Source: CAWGJF01 sp963715745 (lineage in GTDB: Bacteria; Bacteroidota; Ignavibacteria; Ignavibacteriales; Ignavibacteriaceae). From it: a stretch of DNA of 64,000 nt. The notes beneath the pieces were generated by a model. The model did not search any database, had not been told where the DNA came from, and worked only from the letters and a program-made list of their open reading frames with translations. The stretch is from positions 2,852,001 to 2,916,000 of the forward strand of contig OY970271.1 of NCBI GenBank assembly GCA_963715745.1. Reading direction: 5' to 3'. Made by a program: the position numbers and the translations under genes. Below, piece by piece: positions 48,001 to 56,595 of this stretch; the first letter of the stretch is position 1; each line of letters opens with the position of its first letter.

Positions 48001-49191
48001 ATACCAGAGTCTACTTGAAGCAGTTGAATAAGAACTAATAATTTCATTTACTTTCTTAATAGGGGCATACTGATCTATTGAATTTGGCTCGTCCCTTCCG
48101 AGCCAGCCAATAATGTTTGTGTTGTATTGTGCAAGCTGGTCTAGTTGATCGTGAATTCTAGCTTCAGCTATTGGCGAATTAATTACTTCATATCCTTTCC
48201 CATCATAAACAGTAATCTTATCAATAGACAAAAGGTAGTTGGGATTTCCGAGCCAGATAACTTTAAACTGTATATATGACCTTTGCTTTAAGGGATCATA
48301 GTCAACTTCATTTATAGTCATGTCTCCCATGTTTACCTGCGGGATAGGTTCCCCCGGTGCATTTTGGCTTTGATCACTTAATAAATTGTAATCAATTATT
48401 TTATAATCGCCAAAATAAGATTTAAGTTGACCAAGTGGTATTATTAAACTGTCAATTACATAAGTTTCGGTAATATGCCACGGTTCAACTGAAGATTGAG
48501 TAACTTCGATTTTACATATTGGGGTTGAAGGATCGTCAGACCAATTTATTGTATCGCAGGATGGAGGATTAGGATTATCTTCCAGCTTCATCCGGAATGT
48601 TGCAGTATAACGAGAGTAATCCAGCGTATCAGCCGAAGTTAACTCGTACACATACTGTGAATAATAGGGCCCCCACACCAGTTCCTTCTGACCGCATACT
48701 GCATTCGTTTTTAGCCTTATAAAGGTTGTGTCCCCTTCTGATGAATCAGTCATAACATTCTGATCATACTGCAGATAGCTCGTGTCTCCAAATTCACCCT
48801 CAACTTCCCACTCAGTATATCGAGCATCCGAATAATATTCTGCCCAGTTATAAAACGTGCCTTGACCTTCTTTATTATAAACATCTGCGGGTAAAACGTG
48901 CAAAAGAAAAATATTAACTAATGAATCCATCTGGCTGTCTTTTGTTCCAGCCCAAACCGTATCATCAACAAGTCCCAAATCCAAGCTTACACCATCTACC
49001 ACGGCTCTCATATTTGCCATAGCATTAGGATCTGGGTGGTAATCTGCAAATCCCCACCACAAGCCTGTAATTATAGGTATTGTTGTAGTATCAATTAACC
49101 AATTTCCCCCGGATGACTGAGCCAGAACTTCAGGCTGCTTAAATAAAGTAAGCAGAAGAATCATAGCAAAGACATATACAATTTTTTTCAT
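45049..49191 (-). CDS. large secreted protein: glycosidase-like N region, parallel beta-helix, T9SS sorting domain
   Basis: In this 1380-residue protein, ATG 49191 follows GGAGGAACATTT and opens a signal peptide (to VLAQ, about residue 25); a GTG 15 bases earlier would include the ribosome site in the protein. Residues ~30-700 contain NIIGWLGRDEPN, like the Asp-Glu-Pro strand of TIM-barrel glycosidases, and several Cys pairs. Residues ~720-1120 are right-handed beta-helix repeats (ITSNRYHGIYIGAGSNPDMQ and similar). A helical stretch precedes the sorting domain: NYPNPFNPVTTI, AGRYEVKWDAS, KKMILLK. Probably acts on or binds polysaccharide at the cell surface; catalysis is inferred only. Confidence 0.82.
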   Translation of the reverse strand: MKKIVYVFAMILLLTLFKQPEVLAQSSGGNWLIDTTTIPIITGLWWGFADYHPDPNAMANMRAVVDGVSLDLGLVDDTVWAGTKDSQMDSLVNIFLLHVLPADVYNKEGQGTFYNWAEYYSDARYTEWEVEGEFGDTSYLQYDQNVMTDSSEGDTTFIRLKTNAVCGQKELVWGPYYSQYVYELTSADTLDYSRYTATFRMKLEDNPNPPSCDTINWSDDPSTPICKIEVTQSSVEPWHITETYVIDSLIIPLGQLKSYFGDYKIIDYNLLSDQSQNAPGEPIPQVNMGDMTINEVDYDPLKQRSYIQFKVIWLGNPNYLLSIDKITVYDGKGYEVINSPIAEARIHDQLDQLAQYNTNIIGWLGRDEPNSIDQYAPIKKVNEIISSYSTASSRLWYPLMGKWGGAFGDPGNTIGIYRLSPWKEMKKRIGDVNVWQDFYYLDYPYCDTCSHNPPGEDWWAANIRVAAELNYKPAYDLNPNFSVSIQCGEVHNDVAEERNITDYELLYETNLALMYGAKFLSLYTFFAQRDTNSCDEGLTCHAIVDIDPSTRQLIYTPKYTMLRYTIKPRLIGLFGQTLKKLLATDQYLRIDAQQSYKFISSFSGNVDCLPTTKDYDLGFFTDSLSRDYFMLISRYYNYDGSCPVFINFNPNYFGYNNISLTQYVEDTTYTVLSDASIQIDLTRGDAELFKVTPVVLFGGTLIADDAAGEGGTLKGDMVIDNGATLSIYQDYYAQGDIIIKNGSIETYDPNYSGTIHFQNGHKLIIDGTATLSGTSSHRLTFDFTVDSSGVVIKSGSSLTISQCDIKNAAVGIESELNANYIVVDSVDFDNCDTTSILIYGRSIGGEVPPTQIKYCTMTGSKYGIWASNLPELVIQENTISNTDMGIYLSNVTGTTVTGNTISSNKESQAGIFASSMSGGIRSNSESGHTNGIHLANSSPDIGSNVITSNRYHGIYIGAGSNPDMQGNLAGYLTNYYATSGYNTVTENGGYSEEHGPEDNDGSEIYFYYSNATLERGCNEISDDRPESSPLENTVLLLNGNGFMPVQINAEYNFWGDTVYSGRFGNGVVVDYSPYYTENCPLPQGSGSGSSMLAMTSNGEVIDTLYSTETAVPQLTSTEILYAEAEESFITADYTNASSKYNQIINLQETLENKYPAYKRLYEIGSITGEDENYYNGLRTTFLTLSSSTSDSLLQKVFSQLASLSLIKKTEIVPAIGEFDNIVQQNPNTEEAIYAEIDAITAASLLDGNDSTLQKGTTGGYLVKTQGDYFNKISNLLQKNFGRNRTESEKEIVPTEYTLYQNYPNPFNPVTTIKYDLPNTGEVSVVIYDILGRKIKELINTKQQAGRYEVKWDASNAASGVYLYQLRTKDYVNTKKMILLK

Positions 49192-49238
49192 AAATGTTCC
49201 TCCCACTTTAATTTAGTTTATTTACCCGACACACCTTG

Positions 49239-49311
49239 CTACCTTTAGGTAGTTCGGGACTGTTATCCAATAATAAAATCATTTTCTTCACCCTTCGACA
49301 AGCTCAGGGTG
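49239..49311. repeat. two small palindromic repeats upstream of the T9SS protein gene at 49356
   Basis: CTACCT-TT-AGGTAG lies at 49239-49252. CACCCT and AGGGTG arms at 49289-49311 flank the core TCGACAAGCTC. Both look like dispersed intergenic elements. They occupy the 164-base spacer between two large T9SS genes; the second could work as a weak terminator for neither strand, as T-runs are lacking. Confidence 0.6.
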
Positions 49312-49355
49312 TCATCACCTTAATATTACATTTAGCCTATCGAAATATCTTAATG

Positions 49356-51164
49356 TTACTTAATTAGTATCATCTTCTTCATATCAATAAACCTTGGGAT
49401 GTTCCCTTCTCCTATTACTTCTATCCTGTATAGATATATTCCACTGGCAAGCCCATTACCTTCTGTCAATTGCCTACTGCCCACTCCTGAATTAAACTCA
49501 GCTTCATAATATCCGGCTTCTTTTACTTCATTGACCAATACCTGAACTAACTCTCCCTTTATGTCATAAGCCATCAGCTTTACATAACCATGTTCCATCA
49601 ATCTATATCCTATTTTTGTTGTTGGGTTGAAAGGATTCGGGTAATTCTGGTACAACCTGTAATCGTTTATTGTTACTCGTTTATCTTTTACGCCTGTAAT
49701 TATATCAATGAATATTTCTTCCGAGGGGAGTGATTCGTTTTCGTCCAGGTCAACGGCAGTTATTTTGTAGTAAAGACTTTCTGCACCAGGCGGTATTGGC
49801 TCTGTAAAGAATGTGTCTGTTGGTGATGCAACAATTTTTTCAGGGCTGATTAAAAAGTTTTCCGTTGTATCCCTGTAAACATTGTAATATGCTGTGTCTG
49901 CTTCGCTGTTCCCGTTCCAGTTTAAGGTTATTTTATTGTTCGCTTTACTAACTATTCCTGATAAATTAACGGGCGCTGTTGGTGCAAGGTTCTGGTAAGT
50001 GTACGTTTCTCCGAAAGGCCCGCCGTACAACCCAATGTCCGAACGACTGCTGTCAACATCAAGAATATTTGGATCGCCTTTATCTATCCCAGGTGAGTAT
50101 TTTTGAAGATGAAAATCATAATTACTATTAGCTGTTGGAAGGGTATCTTTTACAGACATCGGATCAGCTACTCTGTCACTATCTCCGTACGTCACCCCGA
50201 CTAAATCGGTAATGTTTTCCCAGTATAAGTTATAGTTCGATCTAACTAGGCCGTCTCCATTAATACCTTTTTTGTTCTTTGAAAGAACAACATTATTAAC
50301 AAAAACATAATCACCGCCTGAAAGTATGCTCGCAGGATTTGAACTTCCTGAATATTGATATATTAAAGCATTATTCCTAATGAAAACAGTGTCTACTACA
50401 CCATTAACATTAATGTTATCAGTGAAACCGCTTATTAAATTGTTATTAATATATACGTTTTTCGATAATCCTAAGTAAATACCAGTTTGAGCAGTGAAAT
50501 CCGCTGGATTTGTAAACAGTATTATGTTGTTGGTGATTGTTGCAGTTACATTGGGAGAAGTTATAGATATTCCTGCCGAATTATCATCGCTGAGAATTAT
50601 AACACAACTGGAAATATCATAGTAATATGAATTAGTCCCACCAATATCAAATCCCCTTATTAAATTTTTCATATAAATATTATCTGCATTAAATAAACCA
50701 TTTACATATCCAACACCAATATAACATTCACTAATTTTGATATTTTTTATTTGTAGAGCATTTGAATATGAGAAAATAGCAGCATCTCCCATACCTTTCC
50801 CTTTACCATAAATTTCAAAATTTTCAATCGAGCAATCAGCGTTAACTGAAATCGTAATATCCCCTTTATTTCTTCCATCTATAACAGCACTATCCATACT
50901 ACTGCCAAGCAGGTAAATCGGTATGTTATTTATTACAAGGTTCTCCGGATAAACTCCGTTTGCAACTAGAACAGTATCTCCTGGCATACAAACATTTATT
51001 GCAGATTGGATGGAGTCTGCTGCATCGCTCCACGACAAATACGGAGGATTATTGCCTTGCCCGTGCTGGACGTAGTGGATTGTTGCATTTAGCGGTAAGC
51101 TGTAAGCTATTAGCAATACTAAAAACAGAAGGAATCGTATTGTCAAATTTTTAATCTTAGTCAT
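49356..51164 (-). CDS. secreted parallel beta-helix protein with fibronectin-like domain and T9SS sorting domain
   Basis: In this 602-residue protein, ATG 51164 follows AGAGGT and opens a signal peptide (LLFLVLLIAYSLPLNA). Right-handed beta-helix repeats cover about residues 30-370 (ATIHYVQ, then SIQSAINVCMPGDTVLVANG, the usual opening of DUF1565/pectate-lyase-like helices). A fibronectin type III-like domain follows (APVNLSGIVSKANNKITLNW). The sorting domain has NYPNPFNPTTKI and KKMILIK but contains an extra repeat-like insert (49453-49487). Probably a surface-exposed polysaccharide-binding or -cleaving protein. Confidence 0.85.
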   Translation of the reverse strand: MTKIKNLTIRFLLFLVLLIAYSLPLNATIHYVQHGQGNNPPYLSWSDAADSIQSAINVCMPGDTVLVANGVYPENLVINNIPIYLLGSSMDSAVIDGRNKGDITISVNADCSIENFEIYGKGKGMGDAAIFSYSNALQIKNIKISECYIGVGYVNGLFNADNIYMKNLIRGFDIGGTNSYYYDISSCVIILSDDNSAGISITSPNVTATITNNIILFTNPADFTAQTGIYLGLSKNVYINNNLISGFTDNINVNGVVDTVFIRNNALIYQYSGSSNPASILSGGDYVFVNNVVLSKNKKGINGDGLVRSNYNLYWENITDLVGVTYGDSDRVADPMSVKDTLPTANSNYDFHLQKYSPGIDKGDPNILDVDSSRSDIGLYGGPFGETYTYQNLAPTAPVNLSGIVSKANNKITLNWNGNSEADTAYYNVYRDTTENFLISPEKIVASPTDTFFTEPIPPGAESLYYKITAVDLDENESLPSEEIFIDIITGVKDKRVTINDYRLYQNYPNPFNPTTKIGYRLMEHGYVKLMAYDIKGELVQVLVNEVKEAGYYEAEFNSGVGSRQLTEGNGLASGIYLYRIEVIGEGNIPRFIDMKKMILIK

Positions 51165-51398
51165 ATCTTTACCTCTTAAAAAATTTATTGCAGCAAAGTG
51201 GGGAAGTTGGGTGGGAAATATTTTCAGGGCTTTTTCAGCTTTCATACTTAATCCCTTGGTTTTTCTAAAATCAATCTAAGAAATAATGCCAAGAGATGCC
51301 AAAGAGGAAGAATATTTTTTGGTTAAATTTTGTTTATAGAATTATAGTTGGCAATTGTTATTCAAAGTATACAGTTTAATTACAAAAGGTTACATATT

Positions 51399-51419
51399 AA
51401 AAACCCCGGCGAACCGGGG
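51399..51419 (-). terminator. intrinsic terminator for the T9SS protein gene at 51461
   Basis: On the minus strand CCCCGG, loop and CCGGGG are followed by five T, extended by AA/TT pairs at the base. It lies about 40 bases after the stop at 51461. Between it and the stop is a fragment (CACTTCGTTCAAGATGACA) resembling dispersed repeats. Confidence 0.85.
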
Positions 51420-51460
51420 TTGAAGATCTTTCACTTCGTTCAAGATGACAACTGATGGCA

Positions 51461-54400
51461 TTACTTCAGTAAGATCATCTTCTTTGTGCTAACAAAATCT
51501 CCTGCTTTTAACGTATAGAAATAAATTCCGCTTGCAAGAGAAGATGCATCGAAATTAATGGTATAACTTCCTGCCTGCTGCTCATCTCTGACAAGAGTTT
51601 TTACTTCTTCGCCCAGCAGATTTATAACTTTAAGTTCAACATCACTTTTTGTCTTTAAGGAATATTTAATATTTGTCGAAGGGTTAAAGGGATTAGGATA
51701 ATTCTGCTCTAACGCAAATTCATAAGCACCGCCGACTTCTACATCAACTATCTGAGAATATTCAAAGTTGCCGTCAAAGTCTATTTGCTTTAACCTGTAA
51801 CTATATTTACCTGCTGCAACATTTTCATCTGAATAAGAATATGAATGTAATTGAGTTGTGGTTCCGGTACCCGGGACAAAACCGATTTTATTCCAGGAAG
51901 AATTTTCATTTTTCCTTTCAACTTCAAATCCATAGTTATTTGTTTCAGTTGCTGTTGACCAATTTAAAAGAACTTTTCCATTTGCTACATTTGCAGTAAA
52001 AGTATTCATTTCAACCGGGATAACATTTAATCCACCGGAGAGACATACAACTTTTCCGTTCTTGGTTCCGGTGATAATTTCATAACTGCCGTTGCCATCA
52101 ATAGAAGACATTTTATTTACAGTATAAATCCAGTCACCCGGATAATTATGACTGAATATCAGTGAATCGCCTTTTCCGTTAATGCAATAGAGAGTACCAT
52201 CCTGGTCACCGGCGATTACGTCTTCAACACCATCATTATCAATATCAGGAATTGAAGCAACTCCAAACTGGAATACCATTGGCCAACTCCAGATAACATC
52301 TCCTGTTGATCCACTAATACAGTTCAATCCTGTTGCAGCAAATGAAGCAACCAGTATATCTGGAACCTGATCATTATTGACATCATTAATTAAACTTATC
52401 TGGATCATACCAGCACTTGACCCAAGAAACTGAGTCCAGACTATAGTACCATCTCCACCACGTAACCTGTGAATCCTGTTAAAATATTCGGCAGCAATCA
52501 CATCAGAGCTACCGCCGGGAAGCGGGAGCTCTAATAATTCTTTAGGTTCATACAGGACCATATTTCTTGTCCATAATTCATTTCCATTAGTTCCGTTTAA
52601 TCCTCTTACAGATAAATCTGATGAGCCGTTATTTCCATAGCCAATCACAACATCAGGCAGATTATCTCCATTTAAATCACTGATGGAAATAATTGATTTT
52701 CCGAATGAAGGATTCGGACCGGGAATAGGATGCTGCCAAATTATTGTTCCATCCGGACCATTAAACAGGTAAGCACTTTTATGACCTGTACCAGCATTGT
52801 TGCCGTCTGCAATTGCTAAAACATCTTTAATTCCGTCACCAGTGAAATCCCTTGAACAATCTACTGCTTCAAAATCACCAAGATCATAATTAATATCGTC
52901 ACCAAAGGACCAGATTATTTGTCCGGTATTTCCGTTCAAAACATAAACGTGTTCATTTCCTCCGCCGACTGCGAGAATTACATCATCCCATCCATCACCG
53001 GTTACATCAGAAATCTGGATTGCATCCTGCACACCATATTCAAAGTTTGCGCCGATTGAACCAGTGTTGTTACTTCCCATATATGTTGTGAAAATCCAGA
53101 TTGGATATGAATTGCCGGATGCAGCACCGTTCAGACACATCGTCCAGTAGTTTTCTGTCGAAATTATTATTTCAGGAATTCCGTCTCCTGTAATATCATT
53201 TATTGGTTTCAAACCCTCAACACGAGGTTCCGCACTAGTTGAATTAGGATGAGGTGGAACCTGGTACTGCCAGAAAGTATATCCGTAACCGTAATTATTG
53301 AAAACACCGTTTCCCTGAACTGCAATTTTTGCAAGTTGATTTGTGAGATCGCTGTTTGTAATGCTCAATGAATCTGTATAACTACCAGTTGTAGTCGGAT
53401 AGAAATATAAAGTAAGCTCAACTGAATCAGTTGAATTAATTGTAAACGGAATTGAAGGTGCATTAAAAGTAAATTCAGGTAGATTGAAACTCATATTTGT
53501 AATTTCAAGTGGAGTGTCACCCATATTAAAAGTTTTGAATTTCCAGAAAGCTACTCCTTCCTGCCCGACCCAAACATCTCCAAAATTGTGAGATGTTGAA
53601 GTAAATCCAATTCTGGCACCGGGCAATACACCCTGTCCATTTAAACCGACATTAACAGTTGGAGTTACAGGATCATTACAATTAATAATTAAAGTTCCAT
53701 TCGAATAATTGTAACCAGAAGGTGAAAATGTCAGGGTAACCTGCTGTGAACCACCGGCAGTAATATCAAACGGAGGAGTTACACCCGAATATGAAAATAC
53801 ATTATTTACAATTGTAAGTGAGTTTATAGTTAAAGTTGCATTACCTGTATTTTGAATCGTCAGATTTACATTTGTAGGATTTCCGACTGTTGTATTTGGA
53901 AAAAAAACACTGCTTGCTGTAACTATATGCGGAGTTCCGCTTCCGCCAAGATCATATTTAAATAACTGTCTCTGATTTAAATTGCCGCCAACCGGTTCGG
54001 CAAGCATCCAAAAATATGTTCCGTCCCATGCAAGACCTCTTGGTGATTGACCATTAGGATCCGGAACCGGAAATGAAAACAGTGTATCTTCTGTTGCAAG
54101 ATCAACTGCAAATATTTTTTCCGGATCTCCATCATTATCATCCATAGAATAAAGCAGTGTATCGCCTTTAACTGTTATACCTTCTGGTTGAGTTCCGTAA
54201 GTTTGGATAGTATCAATTATGGTTTTAGTGTTAACATCTACTTTATAAAGAGCTGCGCTGGTGTTTGGATAATACAGGGAAATCCAAAGTCCGGTTCCAT
54301 CCCAGGCTGCACCACCCATATAAACTGACGATCCAAATAGTTGTGAAGAAGTAATAGAATCAAGAACAGTTCCTGCAGGAGAGACTTTAAATATATCACA

Positions 54401-54706
54401 CCGCGCAGTTTTCCTGTCGATGTACCAAAAATTCGTTCCGTCGAAAGCAAGTCCCTGTGACTCCTGCATACCGGGATAAGTAATATTTATTGTTGCTACC
54501 TGTGCACCAGTTGCATCAACAGCATTCATAATTCCAAGTCCGGCTGTTGAAGAGCCGGAAGATATCCAGTATTTGCCATCATTATAAACCAATCCATAGC
54601 CATAATTGTAAAATGTTCCTGCAGGTAAATCAATTGTTTCAAGCAAAGTCTGTGAATATGAAATTGCTGATAAAAATAATACAAGAAAGAGTATAAATCT
54701 TTTCAT
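51461..54706 (-). CDS. secreted FG-GAP/VCBS repeat protein with ASPM/HYDIN-like domains and T9SS sorting domain
   Basis: This 1081-residue protein has a signal peptide (residues 1-18). Residues ~20-260 form a propeller-like region. Residues ~270-480 are two choice-of-anchor-D/HYDIN-type beta-sandwiches (TVGNPTNVNLTIQNTGNATL). Residues ~500-900 hold FG-GAP-like repeats with calcium-type loops DITGDGIPEI, DVTGDGWDDV, DFTGDGIKDV, DLNGDNLPDV and DIDNDGVEDV. A fibronectin-like domain and the sorting domain (NYPNPFNPSTNI, KKMILLK) close the chain. Likely a surface or released adhesin-like protein; calcium is expected to stabilise the repeats. Confidence 0.87.
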   Translation of the reverse strand: MKRFILFLVLFLSAISYSQTLLETIDLPAGTFYNYGYGLVYNDGKYWISSGSSTAGLGIMNAVDATGAQVATINITYPGMQESQGLAFDGTNFWYIDRKTARCDIFKVSPAGTVLDSITSSQLFGSSVYMGGAAWDGTGLWISLYYPNTSAALYKVDVNTKTIIDTIQTYGTQPEGITVKGDTLLYSMDDNDGDPEKIFAVDLATEDTLFSFPVPDPNGQSPRGLAWDGTYFWMLAEPVGGNLNQRQLFKYDLGGSGTPHIVTASSVFFPNTTVGNPTNVNLTIQNTGNATLTINSLTIVNNVFSYSGVTPPFDITAGGSQQVTLTFSPSGYNYSNGTLIINCNDPVTPTVNVGLNGQGVLPGARIGFTSTSHNFGDVWVGQEGVAFWKFKTFNMGDTPLEITNMSFNLPEFTFNAPSIPFTINSTDSVELTLYFYPTTTGSYTDSLSITNSDLTNQLAKIAVQGNGVFNNYGYGYTFWQYQVPPHPNSTSAEPRVEGLKPINDITGDGIPEIIISTENYWTMCLNGAASGNSYPIWIFTTYMGSNNTGSIGANFEYGVQDAIQISDVTGDGWDDVILAVGGGNEHVYVLNGNTGQIIWSFGDDINYDLGDFEAVDCSRDFTGDGIKDVLAIADGNNAGTGHKSAYLFNGPDGTIIWQHPIPGPNPSFGKSIISISDLNGDNLPDVVIGYGNNGSSDLSVRGLNGTNGNELWTRNMVLYEPKELLELPLPGGSSDVIAAEYFNRIHRLRGGDGTIVWTQFLGSSAGMIQISLINDVNNDQVPDILVASFAATGLNCISGSTGDVIWSWPMVFQFGVASIPDIDNDGVEDVIAGDQDGTLYCINGKGDSLIFSHNYPGDWIYTVNKMSSIDGNGSYEIITGTKNGKVVCLSGGLNVIPVEMNTFTANVANGKVLLNWSTATETNNYGFEVERKNENSSWNKIGFVPGTGTTTQLHSYSYSDENVAAGKYSYRLKQIDFDGNFEYSQIVDVEVGGAYEFALEQNYPNPFNPSTNIKYSLKTKSDVELKVINLLGEEVKTLVRDEQQAGSYTINFDASSLASGIYFYTLKAGDFVSTKKMILLK

Positions 54707-54740
54707 ACTAATTCCTTTGATATGTAGATTAAAATACTAT

Positions 54741-55151
54741 TTAGTTTTGTCTTGGATTTTCTGAACGCCACTGTTTTATGTAACCGGCGATGTCACGGGT
54801 TGAAGCACCCGGTGTAAATAACTGGCCAACACCCATCTTTTTCAATTCCTTAATATCTTCTTCAGGTATAATTCCACCACCTGTTAACAAAACATCATTA
54901 AGCCCCTTTTCGTCCATAAGTTTTTTTATTTTCGGAAGGATTGTCATATGAGCACCAGATAAAATGCTGATTCCTATTACATCAACATCTTCCTGAACGG
55001 CGGCAGCAACAATCATTTCAGGAGTCTGCCTCAAGCCAGTATAAATAACTTCCATACCAGCATCACGAAGCGCAGCAGCAATAACTTTTGCTCCTCTATC
55101 GTGTCCGTCCAAACCTGCTTTGGCAACAAGCACTCTGATTTTTTTATCCAT
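54741..55151 (-). CDS. methylmalonyl-CoA mutase small subunit, cobalamin-binding domain
   Basis: This 136-residue protein is a complete B12-binding domain: GLDGHDRGAKV (DxHxxG with the cobalt-ligand His), SILSG and TGGGII. It matches the C-terminal cobalamin domain of methylmalonyl-CoA-type mutases, here as a separate protein. ATG 55151 overlaps the HIT gene stop by 8 bases; upstream GTG and ATG codons give longer but less likely starts. The catalytic subunit is not in the window, and meaB lies about 53 kb away. Confidence 0.92.
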   Translation of the reverse strand: MDKKIRVLVAKAGLDGHDRGAKVIAAALRDAGMEVIYTGLRQTPEMIVAAAVQEDVDVIGISILSGAHMTILPKIKKLMDEKGLNDVLLTGGGIIPEEDIKELKKMGVGQLFTPGASTRDIAGYIKQWRSENPRQN

Positions 55152-55575
55152 TGTAAACATCCCTGTATTGACCAATTAAAGAACGGATTTCATCGGCATG
55201 CTTTTTCATCTCGCCTGATCCGTATGTTTTAACTTTTGGTTTTAAACTGAAATCGCTTTTAAATCTTGGAATAATATGAAAGTGAAAATGATAAACAGTT
55301 TGCCCTGCAGAATCACCGTTATTTGAAATTATATTAAACCCATCCGCTTTCATGCTTCTTTTTACTGCACCTGCAATAAATTGGGTGGCTTTCATAACTG
55401 CATTAATTTCTTCAGAAGGAACTGTAAGAAAATTATCATAATGTTTTTTTGTGATTACCAAAGTGTGACCATAATTGACCGGCAAAATATCCAGGAAGGC
55501 TATGATGTTATCATCTTCGAATAATATTTCGGCTTCTGCATTTTTTTGAGCAATATTACAAAAGATGCATTCCAT
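55144..55575 (-). CDS. HIT family hydrolase
   Basis: This 143-residue histidine triad protein has CIFCNI at the N terminus (zinc-type Cys pair) and the catalytic YHFHFHIIPR (HxHxH). It is a different subgroup from the HIT protein at 7316-7660: longer, with the CxxC start typical of Ap4A/HIT-like hydrolases. Cytosolic nucleotide hydrolysis is expected. It is translationally coupled to the mutase subunit gene by overlap. Confidence 0.92.
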   Translation of the reverse strand: MECIFCNIAQKNAEAEILFEDDNIIAFLDILPVNYGHTLVITKKHYDNFLTVPSEEINAVMKATQFIAGAVKRSMKADGFNIISNNGDSAGQTVYHFHFHIIPRFKSDFSLKPKVKTYGSGEMKKHADEIRSLIGQYRDVYNG

Positions 55576-55632
55576 AGTTTTAAAAATACAGCGAATTAGT
55601 CAGATTGGCAAAGAGAAATTATGATTGAATTC

Positions 55633-56595
55633 TCACAATCGTTTTAGATAATCTTCTTTTTTGGTGAAAGCTCCAAAAATTCCGCCCGTGTGTAGAAAAA
55701 TATTTTTTTTGCCCTTATTTGAATTGAGAAATTTTTCATAATAAGCAACAAATGCTTTCCCGGTATATGCTGGATCGAGTAAAATTCCGGTTGAACTGGA
55801 AAACTTTGTGATTAACTTTAATTTAGATTTTGAGATGTATTTGTAGCCTTCTTTTGAATATCCGTCAACAATTTTTAACAGGCTTGGATTGATTTTATTT
55901 TTAATTCCAAATTCAAGTCTTGCTGCTTCAGCTATTTGCAGAATTTTTTTTCTGATTTCACTTTCATTATGCAAAACATTCACAGAGTAAATTTTAAGAT
56001 CAACATTATATAAAGCACAACCGACAAGTAATCCAGCCGCTGTTCCACCGCTTCCGCAAGCTGCAAAAATTCCATCAATATTTTTTAGATCAATTTGTTT
56101 TTTTAGTTCTTTAATAAATGAAATATAGCCCCAGATACCCAAGACTGAAGTACCTCCGGCAGGAATCACATAAACTTCTTTTCCTTTTTTAAGCAGCTTT
56201 TTTCTATCTTCAAACATAATTTCATCAACTTTAGCAAATTCTTTTTTATTCAGGTAAACAATTTCTGCTCCGTATATATTATCGAGGAATAAATTCCCAT
56301 CTTTCTTCGCTAAAGGTGAGCCCCAAAGATAAAGTCTTGCTTTAAATCCGAACTTTGCTGCAGCAGATGCAGTCGCCCGTGCATGATTTGACTGATCACC
56401 GCCACAGGTAAAAATATAATCAGCTTTTATTTTTTTAGCTTCAAAAAGCAGGTATTCGAGTTTACGGATTTTGTTACCAAGAAAATCCGAGCCGGTATAA
56501 TCATCCCGCTTAATTAAAAACTTTTTATTCACAAAAGAAATTTCTTCCAGCGGTGTAGGAATATGAGCAAGTTTAATTTTCTGCGGTGTTTTCAT
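55633..56595 (-). CDS. PLP-dependent D-cysteine desulfhydrase/ACC deaminase family enzyme
   Basis: This 320-residue fold-type II PLP enzyme has the cofactor Lys in LGNKIRKLEY (near residue 45), GGDQSNHARATA contacting substrate, and a Gly-rich phosphate loop AACGSGGTAAG. SNH rather than SNQ in the second motif favours D-cysteine desulfhydrase over ACC deaminase. The start ATG at 56595 overlaps the kdsB stop by one base; the in-frame extension upstream lies inside kdsB. Substrate not certain. Confidence 0.88.
   Translation of the reverse strand: MKTPQKIKLAHIPTPLEEISFVNKKFLIKRDDYTGSDFLGNKIRKLEYLLFEAKKIKADYIFTCGGDQSNHARATASAAAKFGFKARLYLWGSPLAKKDGNLFLDNIYGAEIVYLNKKEFAKVDEIMFEDRKKLLKKGKEVYVIPAGGTSVLGIWGYISFIKELKKQIDLKNIDGIFAACGSGGTAAGLLVGCALYNVDLKIYSVNVLHNESEIRKKILQIAEAARLEFGIKNKINPSLLKIVDGYSKEGYKYISKSKLKLITKFSSSTGILLDPAYTGKAFVAYYEKFLNSNKGKKNIFLHTGGIFGAFTKKEDYLKRL

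Noticed and set aside
49289..49311. Rho-independent terminator
   Set aside because: The CACCCT/AGGGTG hairpin has short arms and no T-run on either strand; it looks like a dispersed repeat.
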